Shown in pieces: positions 55,379 through 64,000 of a DNA stretch of 64,000 nucleotides (the stretch's first letter is position 1; each line of letters begins with the position of its first letter). The DNA is from Mucilaginibacter auburnensis (GTDB taxonomy: Bacteria; Bacteroidota; Bacteroidia; Sphingobacteriales; Sphingobacteriaceae): NCBI RefSeq assembly GCF_002797815.1, contig NZ_PGFJ01000002.1, positions 434,001-498,000 on the forward strand, given 5' to 3'. A model generated the notes under the pieces. It searched no databases. It saw only the letters and a program-made list of their open reading frames with translations, and was not told the origin of the DNA. Made by a program: the position numbers and the translations under genes.

Positions 55379-55810
55379 TTATAGTTTAGCATACATAGCG
55401 TAATGCGGACCAATACCCGGCACTTCAAACTGATCAGATACAATTTCAAAACCCAGGCGCTCATAAAACCTAACAGCCACCTGCCGGGCATTGCACCATA
55501 CATAGCTGGCATTTATTTTTTGCAAATGGAGTTTAGCAAAATCAACCAGTTGGTATCCTATTGCTTTGCCGCGGTAACCATCGGCTGTGGCCATGCCTCG
55601 CAGTTGGTAGCCTAAACCAGTGTACTCGCCATAACTTTGAGGATGAAATGAAGCAATACAAATCAGTTGCTCGTTATCAAAATATCCTAAATGAAAATTG
55701 CCGGGCAGGTTGTCTGACGGGAAACGGCATTCATCAGGCGTGAGCTTTCCTTCTCTCAACACAACGTTGCGCAACGGAAGTGCTTCTTCAACTTTTATAA
55801 ACTTTATCAT
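55379..55810 (-). CDS. GNAT-family N-acetyltransferase
   Basis: This 143-residue protein shows the acetyl-CoA-binding GNAT pattern: LRGMATADGYRGKAIGYQL, in which the RGKAIG part is the pyrophosphate loop, with upstream strands LICIASFHPQ and a C-terminal YERLGFEIVSDQF, the typical aromatic end. The acceptor, a small amine or protein N-terminus, is unknown. It is probably transcribed alone, with about 90 bases to pgk on the same strand. Confidence 0.88.
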   Translation of the reverse strand: MIKFIKVEEALPLRNVVLREGKLTPDECRFPSDNLPGNFHLGYFDNEQLICIASFHPQSYGEYTGLGYQLRGMATADGYRGKAIGYQLVDFAKLHLQKINASYVWCNARQVAVRFYERLGFEIVSDQFEVPGIGPHYAMYAKL

Positions 55811-56071
55811 ACGTTATTAACATGGCAAATTTGTAGAAAATTTGGGGAAGCGTGGTATTAATTTCCCAACAAGCCTCTTCCTAAATTCTACTTCAACATT
55901 TAGAATTTTATGCTTTATGTAATATTTTGTACCACTTTGCGCATTACTATTTACCTATTTAATAGTAAAAGTTGTAAAATCTGCTTTTTTTATCAATTAT
56001 TCCCTTTTGAAGTAATCGGTTAAGTTTTATGCGCATTTAATGGCCCGACTTTGGTAATTATCTTATCATCT

Positions 56072-56731
56072 ATGAAAACAATAAAAGCTATTAAAATGAA
56101 AGTTACCCCTATTACTCAAAGATTATTAGTACCTGTTTTGGTTGTTTTTTTAGGCTTTTCAAGCTGTAAAAAAGATATCCGGGACGTTGAATGGAACAAC
56201 ACCGGCGTGAGCAACAACAATGGTACATCTGTTGGCCTTACCGAAGATGAAAAGTTGCGCCAGATAAACATTAGCATACCTGCACAAATTGTAAAAACAG
56301 CTGTAGATGGTAGCACACTTAAATTAGTTTACACTGAAGATCTAAGCGCATTGCTTGACCCCAAGGGCTATGATCTCTCTTACAGCATCCGCCTGAATGA
56401 GGACTTTTCTGCTTCGGCTTTAAACGGATTGCAATATACTACACCGGGTCCAAACGGAACTTACACTACCGGATGGCATGGTAATGACCTTAAAGTTTTA
56501 AGTGAGGTTACCAAAACAGATGCGGTAGTTAATGGCAAAACAATGGTTAAGTTACATTTGCTACGCACATTTACCTTCACCAAACAGTTTGCAAGCGCTC
56601 AGGAAGCTGTTAATCAGCAAAACACTTTGTTGAATACCAAAACTGATGCTGTTAAATTTACCAGCTATGTAGTTTTCGGGAAAGATTACCCGGCAAGTAC
56701 TGCAACAGCTGCGTTAGTTTATACCAAATAA
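56072..56731 (+). CDS. Lipoprotein of unknown family
   Basis: This protein of about 219 residues has a lipobox FSSC after a hydrophobic helix, so it is probably anchored in the envelope. It could start at 56072 or at a second ATG at 56096; the latter puts Cys at residue 24, the more usual length for a signal. The mature part starts with charged residues and an Asn-rich spacer (VSNNNGTSVG), then a beta-rich domain with SALLDPKGYDLSYSIRL and a C-terminal segment KFTSYVVFGKDYP. I recognise no family. It converges on gap with nine bases between stops. Confidence 0.65.
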   Translation: MKTIKAIKMKVTPITQRLLVPVLVVFLGFSSCKKDIRDVEWNNTGVSNNNGTSVGLTEDEKLRQINISIPAQIVKTAVDGSTLKLVYTEDLSALLDPKGYDLSYSIRLNEDFSASALNGLQYTTPGPNGTYTTGWHGNDLKVLSEVTKTDAVVNGKTMVKLHLLRTFTFTKQFASAQEAVNQQNTLLNTKTDAVKFTSYVVFGKDYPASTATAALVYTK

Positions 56732-56740
56732 AGTTTGTTA

Positions 56741-57733
56741 TTAAAGCTTATTTATTTTACCAACCAGATCAGCGAGGCGGCTACTATAGCCGCTTTCGTT
56801 GTCATACCACCCTACTACTTTAACCAGATCGCCAACAATTGAGGTAAGCTGCGCATCAAAAATGCAGCTGTGCGGGTTATCTAAAATATCTGCGGATACT
56901 ATCGGATCTTCGGTGTATTCTAAAATTCCTTTTAACTCTCCTTCTGCTGCCAATTTAAAGGCCGCGTTTATCTCTGCAACACTGGGCTTACGTTTAAGCA
57001 GACAGGTAAAATCTGTAAGTGAGCCATTCAATACCGGCACCCTTATACCTGCCCCACCTAACTTACCGTCAAGATGTGGAAATATAGAAGTGATTGCTTT
57101 AGCGGCCCCGGTGGTTGTTGGAATTATAGAGGCGGATGCTGCACGCGCGCGGCGCAGGTCTTTATGGGGGGCATCGTGCAGGCTTTGGTCGCCGGTCATG
57201 GAGTGGACGGTGGTAATGTAACCATCAACTATTCCCCAATTCTCATCCAGTATCTTCACCATTGCCGCTACGTTATTAGTGGTACATGACGCATTGGATA
57301 ATATGGGCGATGACAGGTTGATAGCATCATCATTAACACCTAACACAACGGTAGGAATGTCTTTATCAGCCGGTGGTGCCGAAAGTATAACTTGCCTGGC
57401 TCCTGCCGCGAGGTGCTTACCGGCTCCCTGTTTTGACAGAAACTTACCTGTAGCTTCTATCACCAGGTCAATACCCAGTTCGCCCCAGGGTAAAGTATCA
57501 GGGTCTTTTTGAGCAAATACCTTTATTTTTTGGTTATTGATATATAAGTGATCATCATCAAAGCTAACTTCGCCTTTGAAGCCCCGGTGAACAGAGTCAT
57601 ATTTAAACAGATGAGCAAGCGTTTGAGTGTCTGCAAGGTCATTAATAGCAACAACCTTAATATCATTATCTGTTAGAATACTGCGTAGAAATATTCTGCC
57701 TATTCTGCCAAATCCGTTTATAGCTATATTCAT
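56741..57733 (-). CDS. gap: Glyceraldehyde-3-phosphate dehydrogenase
   Basis: The enzyme oxidises glyceraldehyde 3-phosphate in glycolysis. This 330-residue protein has the NAD site INGFGRIGRIFLRS, the nucleophile in LSNASCTTNNVAAM, HSMTGDQSLHD and GWYDNESGYSSRL. The residue after the glycine-rich loop and the adenosine-binding strand (VVAINDLAD) fit NAD rather than NADP use. It is monocistronic with a promoter box TAACTTTG 18 bases before the ATG. Confidence 0.95.
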   Translation of the reverse strand: MNIAINGFGRIGRIFLRSILTDNDIKVVAINDLADTQTLAHLFKYDSVHRGFKGEVSFDDDHLYINNQKIKVFAQKDPDTLPWGELGIDLVIEATGKFLSKQGAGKHLAAGARQVILSAPPADKDIPTVVLGVNDDAINLSSPILSNASCTTNNVAAMVKILDENWGIVDGYITTVHSMTGDQSLHDAPHKDLRRARAASASIIPTTTGAAKAITSIFPHLDGKLGGAGIRVPVLNGSLTDFTCLLKRKPSVAEINAAFKLAAEGELKGILEYTEDPIVSADILDNPHSCIFDAQLTSIVGDLVKVVGWYDNESGYSSRLADLVGKINKL

Positions 57734-57751
57734 TTCACCCTTTTAAAGGCA

Positions 57752-57759
57752 CAAAGTTA
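57752..57759 (-). promoter_or_regulatory. -7 promoter box for gap
   Basis: TAACTTTG on the minus strand matches TAnnTTTG, 18 bases before the gap ATG. Confidence 0.5.
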
Positions 57760-57811
57760 TCAAAAGCTTTTTGACGTTAAGCCGCACGCATAAAAACAGA
57801 CATTATGATTA

Positions 57812-58915
57812 TTAAACAAACAAGTTGCGCAGCGCCAGATTTTCGCGCTCTTTTGAACGGATAAGAAAAGTAATTAGCCAGTTGAATAACATTGATATTA
57901 AAAATATCAGGATGATGAGTGTGTAGTTGCCGAGGGTGGAGAACAGCAGCGTAACAGCAATAGACAACACATTAATGGCTGCCAATATAAATGTGGTTTG
58001 CATATGGTTAAAGCCTAACCTTAGCATACGGTGATGGATGTGGTTACGGTCTGCCGTGAACGGCCCTACCCCTTTTACTATCCTGATGAAGAATATGCGC
58101 AGGGTATCAAATATAGGGCCTATTAAAATGGCAATTGCTAACGCAGGCGCAGAGTAGATCTCGTATGTATTGACTACCGAAACCTTGTTGCTTTCAATAA
58201 ATTCAATAGCCATAATAACAGATATCAGCCCGATAAAGAGCGAGCCGGTATCGCCCATAAATATTTTAGCTGGTGTTAGGTTAAAACGTAAAAAACCTAA
58301 AATGGCCCCTACCATAATTATTGATATGAGGGCAAGGTTATAATGATGCGTGTAACTAAACAAGGCAGCGAAGGATACATGGGTAATAATACCTGTAACA
58401 CCGGCCAGGCCGTCAATGCCATCAATCAGGTTAAAGGCGTTAATAACTAAAATTATCACCAATACTGATAATATGCAGCTTAAGGTATAAGGCAGTTCAT
58501 AAACATCTAAAACGCCATACATGCTGGTTAACCTTATGTTTCCCCACAAAACCAAAATTAGTGCAGCAATTACCTGTATAAAAAGTTTGGTACTTGGGTT
58601 AACACCCGAAAGGTCATCCTTAAGACCCATTATAAACAGGATAATGGCGGCTGCCAGGATATAAGCTACCGGAAATTTATAATCAATGATGGAACAAAAT
58701 AATGCCGACAGTGCAAAGCTGATAAAAATAGCCACTCCGCCAAGACGTGGTATGCCATGGTCATGCTGTTTTCTGAAATGCCCTATATCATCATATAAAT
58801 GACGGGCTCGCGCAACATGCAATATAGATGGTATTACCGCCCACGAACATGCGAAAGCACATAAAAAAATGAAAACAAAATAATAAAAATGATTGTTCAG
58901 TAGAAGTTCAGGCAT
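57812..58915 (-). CDS. MraY/WecA-type undecaprenyl-phosphate sugar-1-phosphate transferase
   Basis: These integral membrane enzymes start lipid-linked glycans by moving a sugar phosphate to undecaprenyl phosphate. This 367-residue protein has about 10 helices and the active-site loops: KDDLSGVNPSTK (magnesium acidic pair), NAFNLIDGIDGLAG and FMGDTGSLFIG. HIHHRMLRLG, near the C-terminus, is the conserved His loop. The loop motif resembles WecA more than MraY. It lies next to a GT2 and opposite the Wza-Wzc genes, which suggests it starts the exopolysaccharide or O-antigen repeat. Confidence 0.92.
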   Translation of the reverse strand: MPELLLNNHFYYFVFIFLCAFACSWAVIPSILHVARARHLYDDIGHFRKQHDHGIPRLGGVAIFISFALSALFCSIIDYKFPVAYILAAAIILFIMGLKDDLSGVNPSTKLFIQVIAALILVLWGNIRLTSMYGVLDVYELPYTLSCILSVLVIILVINAFNLIDGIDGLAGVTGIITHVSFAALFSYTHHYNLALISIIMVGAILGFLRFNLTPAKIFMGDTGSLFIGLISVIMAIEFIESNKVSVVNTYEIYSAPALAIAILIGPIFDTLRIFFIRIVKGVGPFTADRNHIHHRMLRLGFNHMQTTFILAAINVLSIAVTLLFSTLGNYTLIILIFLISMLFNWLITFLIRSKERENLALRNLFV

Positions 58916-58983
58916 AAAAAACTTTATTGGAGTTGAATGGAGGTTATTTTTACCAACATATCAACACATTTAACTATTAGCAT

Positions 58984-59730
58984 TTATAAATATTGAATCA
59001 ATTTTCGCAGTGGTTTAAATATTACACATACCTGTGGAATTAAAACCCCATTTTTCCCCATTGCACTTAAATCAGACTTCCAGGCCTTAATACGATTTAG
59101 TAAAGTTTGATTACTTGCCCCACCTGTTTGCATATTAACCATTAAGCTATTCAAGTAATGAACTTGTAACTTATTCTTAAACATGAACCGCAACATCAAC
59201 TCATAGTCGGCAGCGGTACCAAAATCAAGATCGTAAAGACCCAACTTATTAAAGAACAATCGTTTGCAGTAAAAGGTAGGATGCGGTGGCATCCATCCCC
59301 AATTAAACCGCCACGCTTTATAAGCCCCCGACACCCACCTGCGAACTACTCCACCATCCGGTTTTAAATAATTCAGATCACCGTATAAAGCATCAATTTC
59401 ATTTTTGGCAAAAGCCTGTGCTACATTACTTAACACCTGCGGGCTTGCAAAAAAATCATCAGCGTTCAATATGCCAACTACATCACCGGTGGCAATTTTA
59501 ATGCCCTTATTCATAGCGTCATATATACCTTTATCCGGTTCAGATACAAAGCGGGCTATGTCATTTATATGTTTGCGTATTATTTGGGCGGTGCCATCTG
59601 TTGAGTTACCGTCAATTATTATGTATTCAACATTGGCATAATCTTGGAATAAAACGGATTCAATACAGCGTTGTATTGTACTTTCAGCGTTTCGGGTAAC
59701 GGTTATTAATGAGATTTTTAGAGCCTGCAC
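58984..59730 (-). CDS. Glycosyltransferase family 2
   Basis: This 248-residue enzyme has a GT-A fold of the GT2 type: ISLITVTRNAESTIQRCI, IIIDGNSTDGT, GIYDAMNKGIKIATGDVVG and the metal motif LNADDFFA. The C-terminus lacks transmembrane helices. It probably adds a sugar to the lipid-linked acceptor primed by the neighbouring WecA-like enzyme, which lies 68 bases downstream on the same strand. Sugar identity is not visible. Confidence 0.9.
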   Translation of the reverse strand: MQALKISLITVTRNAESTIQRCIESVLFQDYANVEYIIIDGNSTDGTAQIIRKHINDIARFVSEPDKGIYDAMNKGIKIATGDVVGILNADDFFASPQVLSNVAQAFAKNEIDALYGDLNYLKPDGGVVRRWVSGAYKAWRFNWGWMPPHPTFYCKRLFFNKLGLYDLDFGTAADYELMLRFMFKNKLQVHYLNSLMVNMQTGGASNQTLLNRIKAWKSDLSAMGKNGVLIPQVCVIFKPLRKLIQYL

Positions 59731-59746
59731 TTGTTAAAAAATACGC

Positions 59747-59775
59747 TTGTTTGTTAATGCAATTGTGTAGTTTTG
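59747..59775 (+). promoter_or_regulatory. Promoter of the exopolysaccharide export operon
   Basis: TTG (59747-59749), an 18-base spacer and TAGTTTTG (59768-59775) match the Bacteroidota consensus. It lies 15 bases before the wza-like ATG and drives the export genes. Confidence 0.6.
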
Positions 59776-59790
59776 AATTAACCGCTAAAC

Positions 59791-60597
59791 ATGTTAAGTA
59801 TTAAGCAAAACGTTTTGTTGATCAATCGCCTGCCTGTCATAATTTTTGTAGTAACCCTGTTGCTTTTTTCAGCATGTTCATACAAGCAAAATCAAGTACT
59901 TTTTGAACAAAACACCATAGTTCCTGATAGCGTCTATCAAAAAATTCGTGCCAACGTTAGTAACTACCGCATTAAGCCACAGGATGTATTGCAGATAAAA
60001 AATATACAAAGCAGTAAATCTCTTATAGACCTGTCAGCCGGCACAACAGGCAGTACCAATACAACAATTGCTGCGGATGCTGACACTTACGACGTGGACG
60101 ATGACGGAACCATTGCATTAACCGGCCTTGGAAGAGTGCACGTAGCCGGACTAACCCGTATACAAGCCAGAAAGCTGATCGAAGAACTTTACAATAAAAA
60201 ATATTTAAAGGATGCCTTATTCGATCTGAAAATAATTAACCTTAAAGTAACTGTTTTAGGCGAGGTTAAATCGCCGGGTAATTATTTACTTGCTAAAGAC
60301 AACACCAGTCTTGTTGATGTTTTGGGCCAGGCAGGTGGTTTAACAGAATCTGCAAACGAGAAGAATATTAAAATAATAAGAAGCGAAAAAACTAATGCTG
60401 ATGTTACCGTTGACCTGAGTAATGCAGCCGCTATTTACGACAGTAAAAATATTTTAAACAGCGACGATGTGATATACGTTGCGCAAAACAAAACCGCTAT
60501 TCGCAATAAAAAGGTTCAAAACTTCTCGGTTGTAGCGCAACCTGTTTTACTGCTCATTAACACTGCGTTAATAGTATTTACCCTTGCCCGAAGATAG
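59791..60597 (+). CDS. Wza-like polysaccharide export lipoprotein
   Basis: This 268-residue protein has a signal peptide with lipobox FSAC near residue 30, then a polysaccharide-export domain (RIKPQDVLQIKNI, GTIALTGLGRVHVAG), a SLBB-like domain (KVTVLGEVKSPGNYLL) and a C-terminal transmembrane segment VLLLINTALIVFTLA. Members form the outer-membrane channel for polysaccharides. It is shorter than E. coli Wza at about 360 residues, as usual for Bacteroidota. The kinase gene starts directly after its stop, so they are cotranscribed. Confidence 0.9.
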   Translation: MLSIKQNVLLINRLPVIIFVVTLLLFSACSYKQNQVLFEQNTIVPDSVYQKIRANVSNYRIKPQDVLQIKNIQSSKSLIDLSAGTTGSTNTTIAADADTYDVDDDGTIALTGLGRVHVAGLTRIQARKLIEELYNKKYLKDALFDLKIINLKVTVLGEVKSPGNYLLAKDNTSLVDVLGQAGGLTESANEKNIKIIRSEKTNADVTVDLSNAAAIYDSKNILNSDDVIYVAQNKTAIRNKKVQNFSVVAQPVLLLINTALIVFTLARR

Positions 60598-63024
60598 ATG
60601 GAAGGGAAAGAGTATATACAGCCTAAACTGCCTAACCAGGAGCTTGACTATTTTAAAATTATTAAAATTTTAACCAGTCGCTGGTATTGGATTGCCGGAA
60701 GCGTGGTAGTGTTCTACATTGCTGCACTTGTTTACCTGTGGTATACCCCGCAAACCTTTGCTACTACAGCTACCATGAAGTTTGACGAAAAACGATCTGA
60801 AATATCAGATCTGGTAAGCGTTATAAACAACAGCGACAAAGGCCCATCACGAGTTCAAAGCGAACTGGCGGTACTGCAAAGCAGTAACCTGCTGTTAAAT
60901 GCTATTAAAGACCTTGACTATAAAGTTAGCTTTTTTGTTGAAGGCAGGGTACGCACAAGTGAATTATACCCACATAAGCCCTTAAAGGTTAACCTGCTGA
61001 AATTTGACAGTTTGAATTTTTACAGCGGGGTAATCACTTTCAAACCCATAAACAAAACATCCTTCAATTTAACCTATAATGAAGGCGGCGTTGTAAAAAA
61101 CAACAAGTACATCTATTTCAGTCCTATCACTATTGGTAATACTGTTTTCAACATAGCTTCCCCAGGCAGCGATAGCAGGGAAAATGCAGTATTCCTGTTT
61201 AAATTCAACATCCCCGAAAGTTTTTTAGGTCGTGTTAAAGGCGGTTTCAGCGCCGGCGAAACGGCCAAAAACTCCAATATAATTGCTTTAAGGGAAACAG
61301 ATTCCAACCCGGTATTTGCTGCCGACGTGCTCAATGCCATTATGAACGAGTATTTGAAGTATGACCGCGGGCACAAAACCGAGTCGGCTACGCAAATGAT
61401 CCAGTTCATTGATGATCAGTTGGATACCATGCGCAGCAGAGTCAAAGGGTCTGAAGGATCAATACAAAACTTTAAACAATCATCAAAAATATTGGATGTT
61501 AGCACTGCGTCCGACTCGGAATTAGGTAAAGCCAAAGATATTGACGCGCAGCGATCATTACTAAAAATTCAGCTTTTGGCGGTTAATCAGCTCAAACAAC
61601 AAGTTGATCAGGACCGGAACAACGCCAATATCAACTTTAATTTTGAAGGTAATATTGACCCTATGCTGGCCGCATTGGTAAGCAGTTTAAATAATTTGAT
61701 CACGGAGAAGCAGAGCCTTTTAAAAATATACAACACCGCCTCGCCGCAAATACAAAGCATCAACCAACAGATACTGGAGGTTAAAAACAGCGCTTATCAA
61801 AACATCAACACTACCATTGCCCGCCTGCGGAGAAACATTGAATATTTGGATGCGCAGCTTTCCGGGGTTAACCAACGTATTGAAAAACTGCCCATTGCGG
61901 AAAGAAACCTGGTAAGCTTAAAACGCGACTTTGAGGTAAATGATAAGGTTTATTCATTCCTTTCTGAGAAAAAGCTTGAGGCTCAGATAAGCCGGTCGGC
62001 AATATTGCCGGGTGCAAGTATAATTGAACCGGCTCAGCCTAATCATTCGCCGGTATCGCCAAATGTGGGCGGCGTTAAAAGGCAGGCTATTATTTATGGC
62101 TTGGTGCTTGGCCTTGGCGCAATTATTTTGATCAGGATTTTAAACCCATATATATACGATAAAGAGACCATTGAGAGCCTTACAACCGTACCTATTATTG
62201 GTGTTATACGTAAATTTCCTCATGACATTGACGAGAGCGGATCAAAGATATTAGCGCTCAGTAAGCCTAAATCAATTTTTGCCGAGTCGGTTAGATCTGT
62301 GCGTACCAACCTTAACTTTTTGGCTGCCGAAAAGAAGAGCAAGGTTATTTGTATAACTTCTGAAATTGCCGGCGAGGGAAAATCATTTGTAGCGGTTAAC
62401 TTATCAAGCACGCTATCATTGATCGATAAAAAAGTGGTGATCATCGCAGCCGATCTCAGACGTTCCAAATTGCACAAAACATTGGGCATTAATAACAACA
62501 TAGGCCTTAGCAACTACCTCATCAATCAAAACTCGTTAGAGGAAATAATACAACCTACAGAGCAGGAAAACCTCGATTTTATTTCTTCGGGCCCGGTGCC
62601 CCCCAATCCTTCGGAGTTATTGCATACCCGGAAAATGACAGACCTGATTGAAAAGTTACGCGAAAGATATGACATTATCATGGTTGATACGGCACCTGTA
62701 GGGCTGGTGTCAGACGCTATACCGTTGATAAGGCTAAGCGATATTAATGTATTTGTTATCCGTTCCGGCAAATCAAAATATTACTCAGCTACTATACCTC
62801 AAAAAATAGCCAGCGAGTACCATTTAAATAATACAGTTATCATTCTGAATGCTTTTAAAGAAGACATTCTACATTCAAGATACTACACCACCAAATTCAC
62901 CGGCGAGAGCTATAATACCCGTTATTATTATTACTCTGATTATTCAGGGTATGATGCTGAGGGATATTACACCGACGATGAACAAAAAAACAAGTGGTGG
63001 AATATAAAGAGGTGGTTTAAATAG
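60598..63024 (+). CDS. Wzc-like polysaccharide copolymerase with BY-kinase domain
   Basis: This 808-residue inner-membrane protein has Wzz-type helices near 32-52 and 500-520, with a coiled-coil periplasmic domain between, then a P-loop tyrosine autokinase: GEGKSFVAVN (Walker A, about 591), AADLRRSKLH (Walker A') and IIMVDTAPVG (Walker B). The C-terminus is tyrosine-rich (RYYYYSDYSGYDAEGYY, residues 774-790), the autophosphorylation tail. It sets chain length and export with Wza. It starts at the ATG immediately after the wza-like stop. Confidence 0.94.
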   Translation: MEGKEYIQPKLPNQELDYFKIIKILTSRWYWIAGSVVVFYIAALVYLWYTPQTFATTATMKFDEKRSEISDLVSVINNSDKGPSRVQSELAVLQSSNLLLNAIKDLDYKVSFFVEGRVRTSELYPHKPLKVNLLKFDSLNFYSGVITFKPINKTSFNLTYNEGGVVKNNKYIYFSPITIGNTVFNIASPGSDSRENAVFLFKFNIPESFLGRVKGGFSAGETAKNSNIIALRETDSNPVFAADVLNAIMNEYLKYDRGHKTESATQMIQFIDDQLDTMRSRVKGSEGSIQNFKQSSKILDVSTASDSELGKAKDIDAQRSLLKIQLLAVNQLKQQVDQDRNNANINFNFEGNIDPMLAALVSSLNNLITEKQSLLKIYNTASPQIQSINQQILEVKNSAYQNINTTIARLRRNIEYLDAQLSGVNQRIEKLPIAERNLVSLKRDFEVNDKVYSFLSEKKLEAQISRSAILPGASIIEPAQPNHSPVSPNVGGVKRQAIIYGLVLGLGAIILIRILNPYIYDKETIESLTTVPIIGVIRKFPHDIDESGSKILALSKPKSIFAESVRSVRTNLNFLAAEKKSKVICITSEIAGEGKSFVAVNLSSTLSLIDKKVVIIAADLRRSKLHKTLGINNNIGLSNYLINQNSLEEIIQPTEQENLDFISSGPVPPNPSELLHTRKMTDLIEKLRERYDIIMVDTAPVGLVSDAIPLIRLSDINVFVIRSGKSKYYSATIPQKIASEYHLNNTVIILNAFKEDILHSRYYTTKFTGESYNTRYYYYSDYSGYDAEGYYTDDEQKNKWWNIKRWFK

Positions 63025-63042
63025 AATTGCTACTGTTAAATA

Positions 63043-63558
63043 ATGGCTCAATCATTAAAAACAGAGGTATTTGAATGGTACCCGGTATGTACGTTGCCTC
63101 GCGCAGAGAAAAAAGCATACCAGGCACTTATCAATAAAGGTTTACAGGCCTATCTCCCGCTGCACAGGCAGCAAAAGCAGTGGAGTGACAGAAAAAAATG
63201 GGTAGAGGAACCGCTAATTAAATCATACCTGTTTGTAAGGGTAAGCGAGCGGCAAAAAACAGAGGTGTTGATGACCAAAGGCATTTCGCGGTTCATTTAT
63301 TTTTCGGGCGCTATTGCCACCATGCCCGAGCGGCAAATTGAAGATCTGAAACTGATGTTAACCAGTTCTGCCGATATAGAGGTTACACAGGAAGATCTGC
63401 AACCAGGTGAAAAAATTGTAATAAAAGCCGGAGCGCTAAAGGGTTTAACCGGCGAGATCATTTCATACAGGTCGCAAAAACAACTGGCTCTGAGGCTTGA
63501 AAAATTAGGTTGCTCAATTATAGTTAATGTTGGAGCCGCTTTAATTGACAGAATTTAA
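63043..63558 (+). CDS. UpxY/NusG-like transcription antiterminator
   Basis: This 171-residue protein has the NGN domain (WYPVCTLPRAEKKAYQALIN, AYLPLHRQQKQWSDRKKWVE, KSYLFVRVSE) and a C-terminal KOW motif (GALKGLTGEIISY). In Bacteroides UpxY proteins let RNA polymerase read through the long capsule operon that follows them. It starts 18 bases after the wzc-like stop, so it is cotranscribed with it and may aid the rest of the locus, beginning with the asparagine synthetase. Confidence 0.92.
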   Translation: MAQSLKTEVFEWYPVCTLPRAEKKAYQALINKGLQAYLPLHRQQKQWSDRKKWVEEPLIKSYLFVRVSERQKTEVLMTKGISRFIYFSGAIATMPERQIEDLKLMLTSSADIEVTQEDLQPGEKIVIKAGALKGLTGEIISYRSQKQLALRLEKLGCSIIVNVGAALIDRI

Positions 63559-63563
63559 ACAAG

Positions 63564-63663
63564 TGCTGCCTTAAAAACAGCAGATTATACAAATCAGATA
63601 AGTATCTGAAAAATAATAAGTTACAAATTAATACTGTGACTTACGGGGCGAAGCTGTGTACAG
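63564..63663 (+). other. Leader between upxY and asnB with three short hairpins
   Basis: TGCTG/CAGCA (63564-63582), CAGATA/TATCTG (63595-63608) and GCTGT/ACAGC (63652-63663) are perfect short stems. The 114-base gap has no terminator-like U-run. If the UpxY protein needs a recruitment site, it would be near the transcription start upstream of the operon, so the role of these stems is unknown. Confidence 0.3.
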
Positions 63664-63672
63664 CAACCAACA

Positions 63673-64000
63673 ATGTGCAGAATAGCAGGAATAGTTAGCA
63701 AAAGCGGTGATAAAGCGCAGGCAATGCAAAGGGTTAAAGCCATGTGCCATGCTTTGCAGCATGGCGGGCCTGATGATGAAGGCTTTTTTGCTGACGAAAA
63801 CGGATTGGTATTTGGCCACAGGCGCTTAGCAGTAATTGACCTTAGCCAAAACGGGCATCAGCCTATGGCAGATTTTAGCCGTAGGGTTTGGATAACATTT
63901 AACGGCGAGATCTATAACTATCTTGAATTGAAAGCTGAACTATTGGCATTAGGTGCTGTGTTCAACTCAAATACCGATACCGAAGTTATTATACAAAGCT
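63673..64000 (+). CDS. asnB: Asparagine synthetase (glutamine-hydrolysing), N-terminal part
   Basis: From ATG 63673 the frame is open to the window end, 109 codons. It starts MCRIAGIVSKSGD with the nucleophilic Cys at position 2, then HGGPDDEGFFADEN, GHRRLAVIDLSQNGHQPM and TFNGEIYNYLELK, the class II glutamine amidotransferase domain of AsnB. In polysaccharide loci such enzymes amidate sugar acids or supply asparagine, and which one cannot be told from the N-terminal domain. It follows upxY by 114 bases. The ATP-using synthetase domain is outside the window. Confidence 0.9.
   Translation, partial: MCRIAGIVSKSGDKAQAMQRVKAMCHALQHGGPDDEGFFADENGLVFGHRRLAVIDLSQNGHQPMADFSRRVWITFNGEIYNYLELKAELLALGAVFNSNTDTEVIIQS

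Overview
The window looks like a chromosomal segment of a Bacteroidota bacterium, most likely Sphingobacteriaceae (Mucilaginibacter or Pedobacter relatives). The grounds are a type B T9SS sorting domain, gliding protein GldC, GIN-domain proteins, futalosine-route menaquinone genes, Bacteroidota-type promoters (TAnnTTTG boxes) and AT-rich start regions without Shine-Dalgarno motifs. Genus is inference. I saw no rRNA, tRNA, CRISPR array, transposase or prophage. Most genes are housekeeping or metabolic.

Layout: 1-2.5 kb holds the 3'-truncated diheme cytochrome c gene and two GIN-domain envelope proteins. 2.6-9.2 kb holds RecQ, a secreted beta-propeller/amidohydrolase fusion, and a divergent HxlR regulator/NAD(P)-binding protein pair with a visible operator-like repeat. 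9.2-12.8 kb holds a GH25 lysozyme, a DUF1801 protein, a YiiX-like hydrolase and fabF. 12.9-15.8 kb is a deacetylase/glycosyltransferase operon. 15.8-21.1 kb is methionine synthesis: metY-metX-hom behind a long leader with a SAM-I riboswitch and, newly noticed here, a 31-codon ORF ending in a run of cysteine codons; a second trans-sulfuration gene follows. 21.2-23.9 kb holds mqnE, a histidine phosphatase and mqnA.

23.9-33.4 kb holds a scattered cytochrome c maturation set (ccmF, ccmE, ccmD-like, ccmC, ccmB) interrupted by a T9SS protein, glutamate dehydrogenase and a carboxypeptidase-regulatory-like protein. CcmE has the CxxxY heme-binding variant. 33.4-40.7 kb is ogt and a four-gene signalling operon (triple-receiver CHASE3/GAF hybrid kinase, CheR, CheB, REC-PAS hybrid kinase) without chemoreceptors. 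40.8-43.2 kb is a DEAD-box helicase/GldC operon, divergent from dihydroorotase. 44.8-53.8 kb holds an SRPBCC protein, a cation/proton antiporter, a WYL regulator, a large HExxH/propeller/barrel protein and HscA. 54-57.7 kb holds pgk, a GNAT protein, a lipoprotein and gap. 57.8-64 kb is the start of an exopolysaccharide locus: WecA-like transferase and GT2 on the minus strand, then Wza-like, Wzc-like, an UpxY/NusG-like protein and the beginning of an asparagine synthetase on the plus strand.

The best candidate for a little-described system is the metY leader (19.5-19.9 kb): promoter, 5' hairpin, SAM-I aptamer, cysteine-tailed ORF, an overlapping second small ORF and competing hairpins in series. 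This would let one transcript sense both SAM and cysteine supply.
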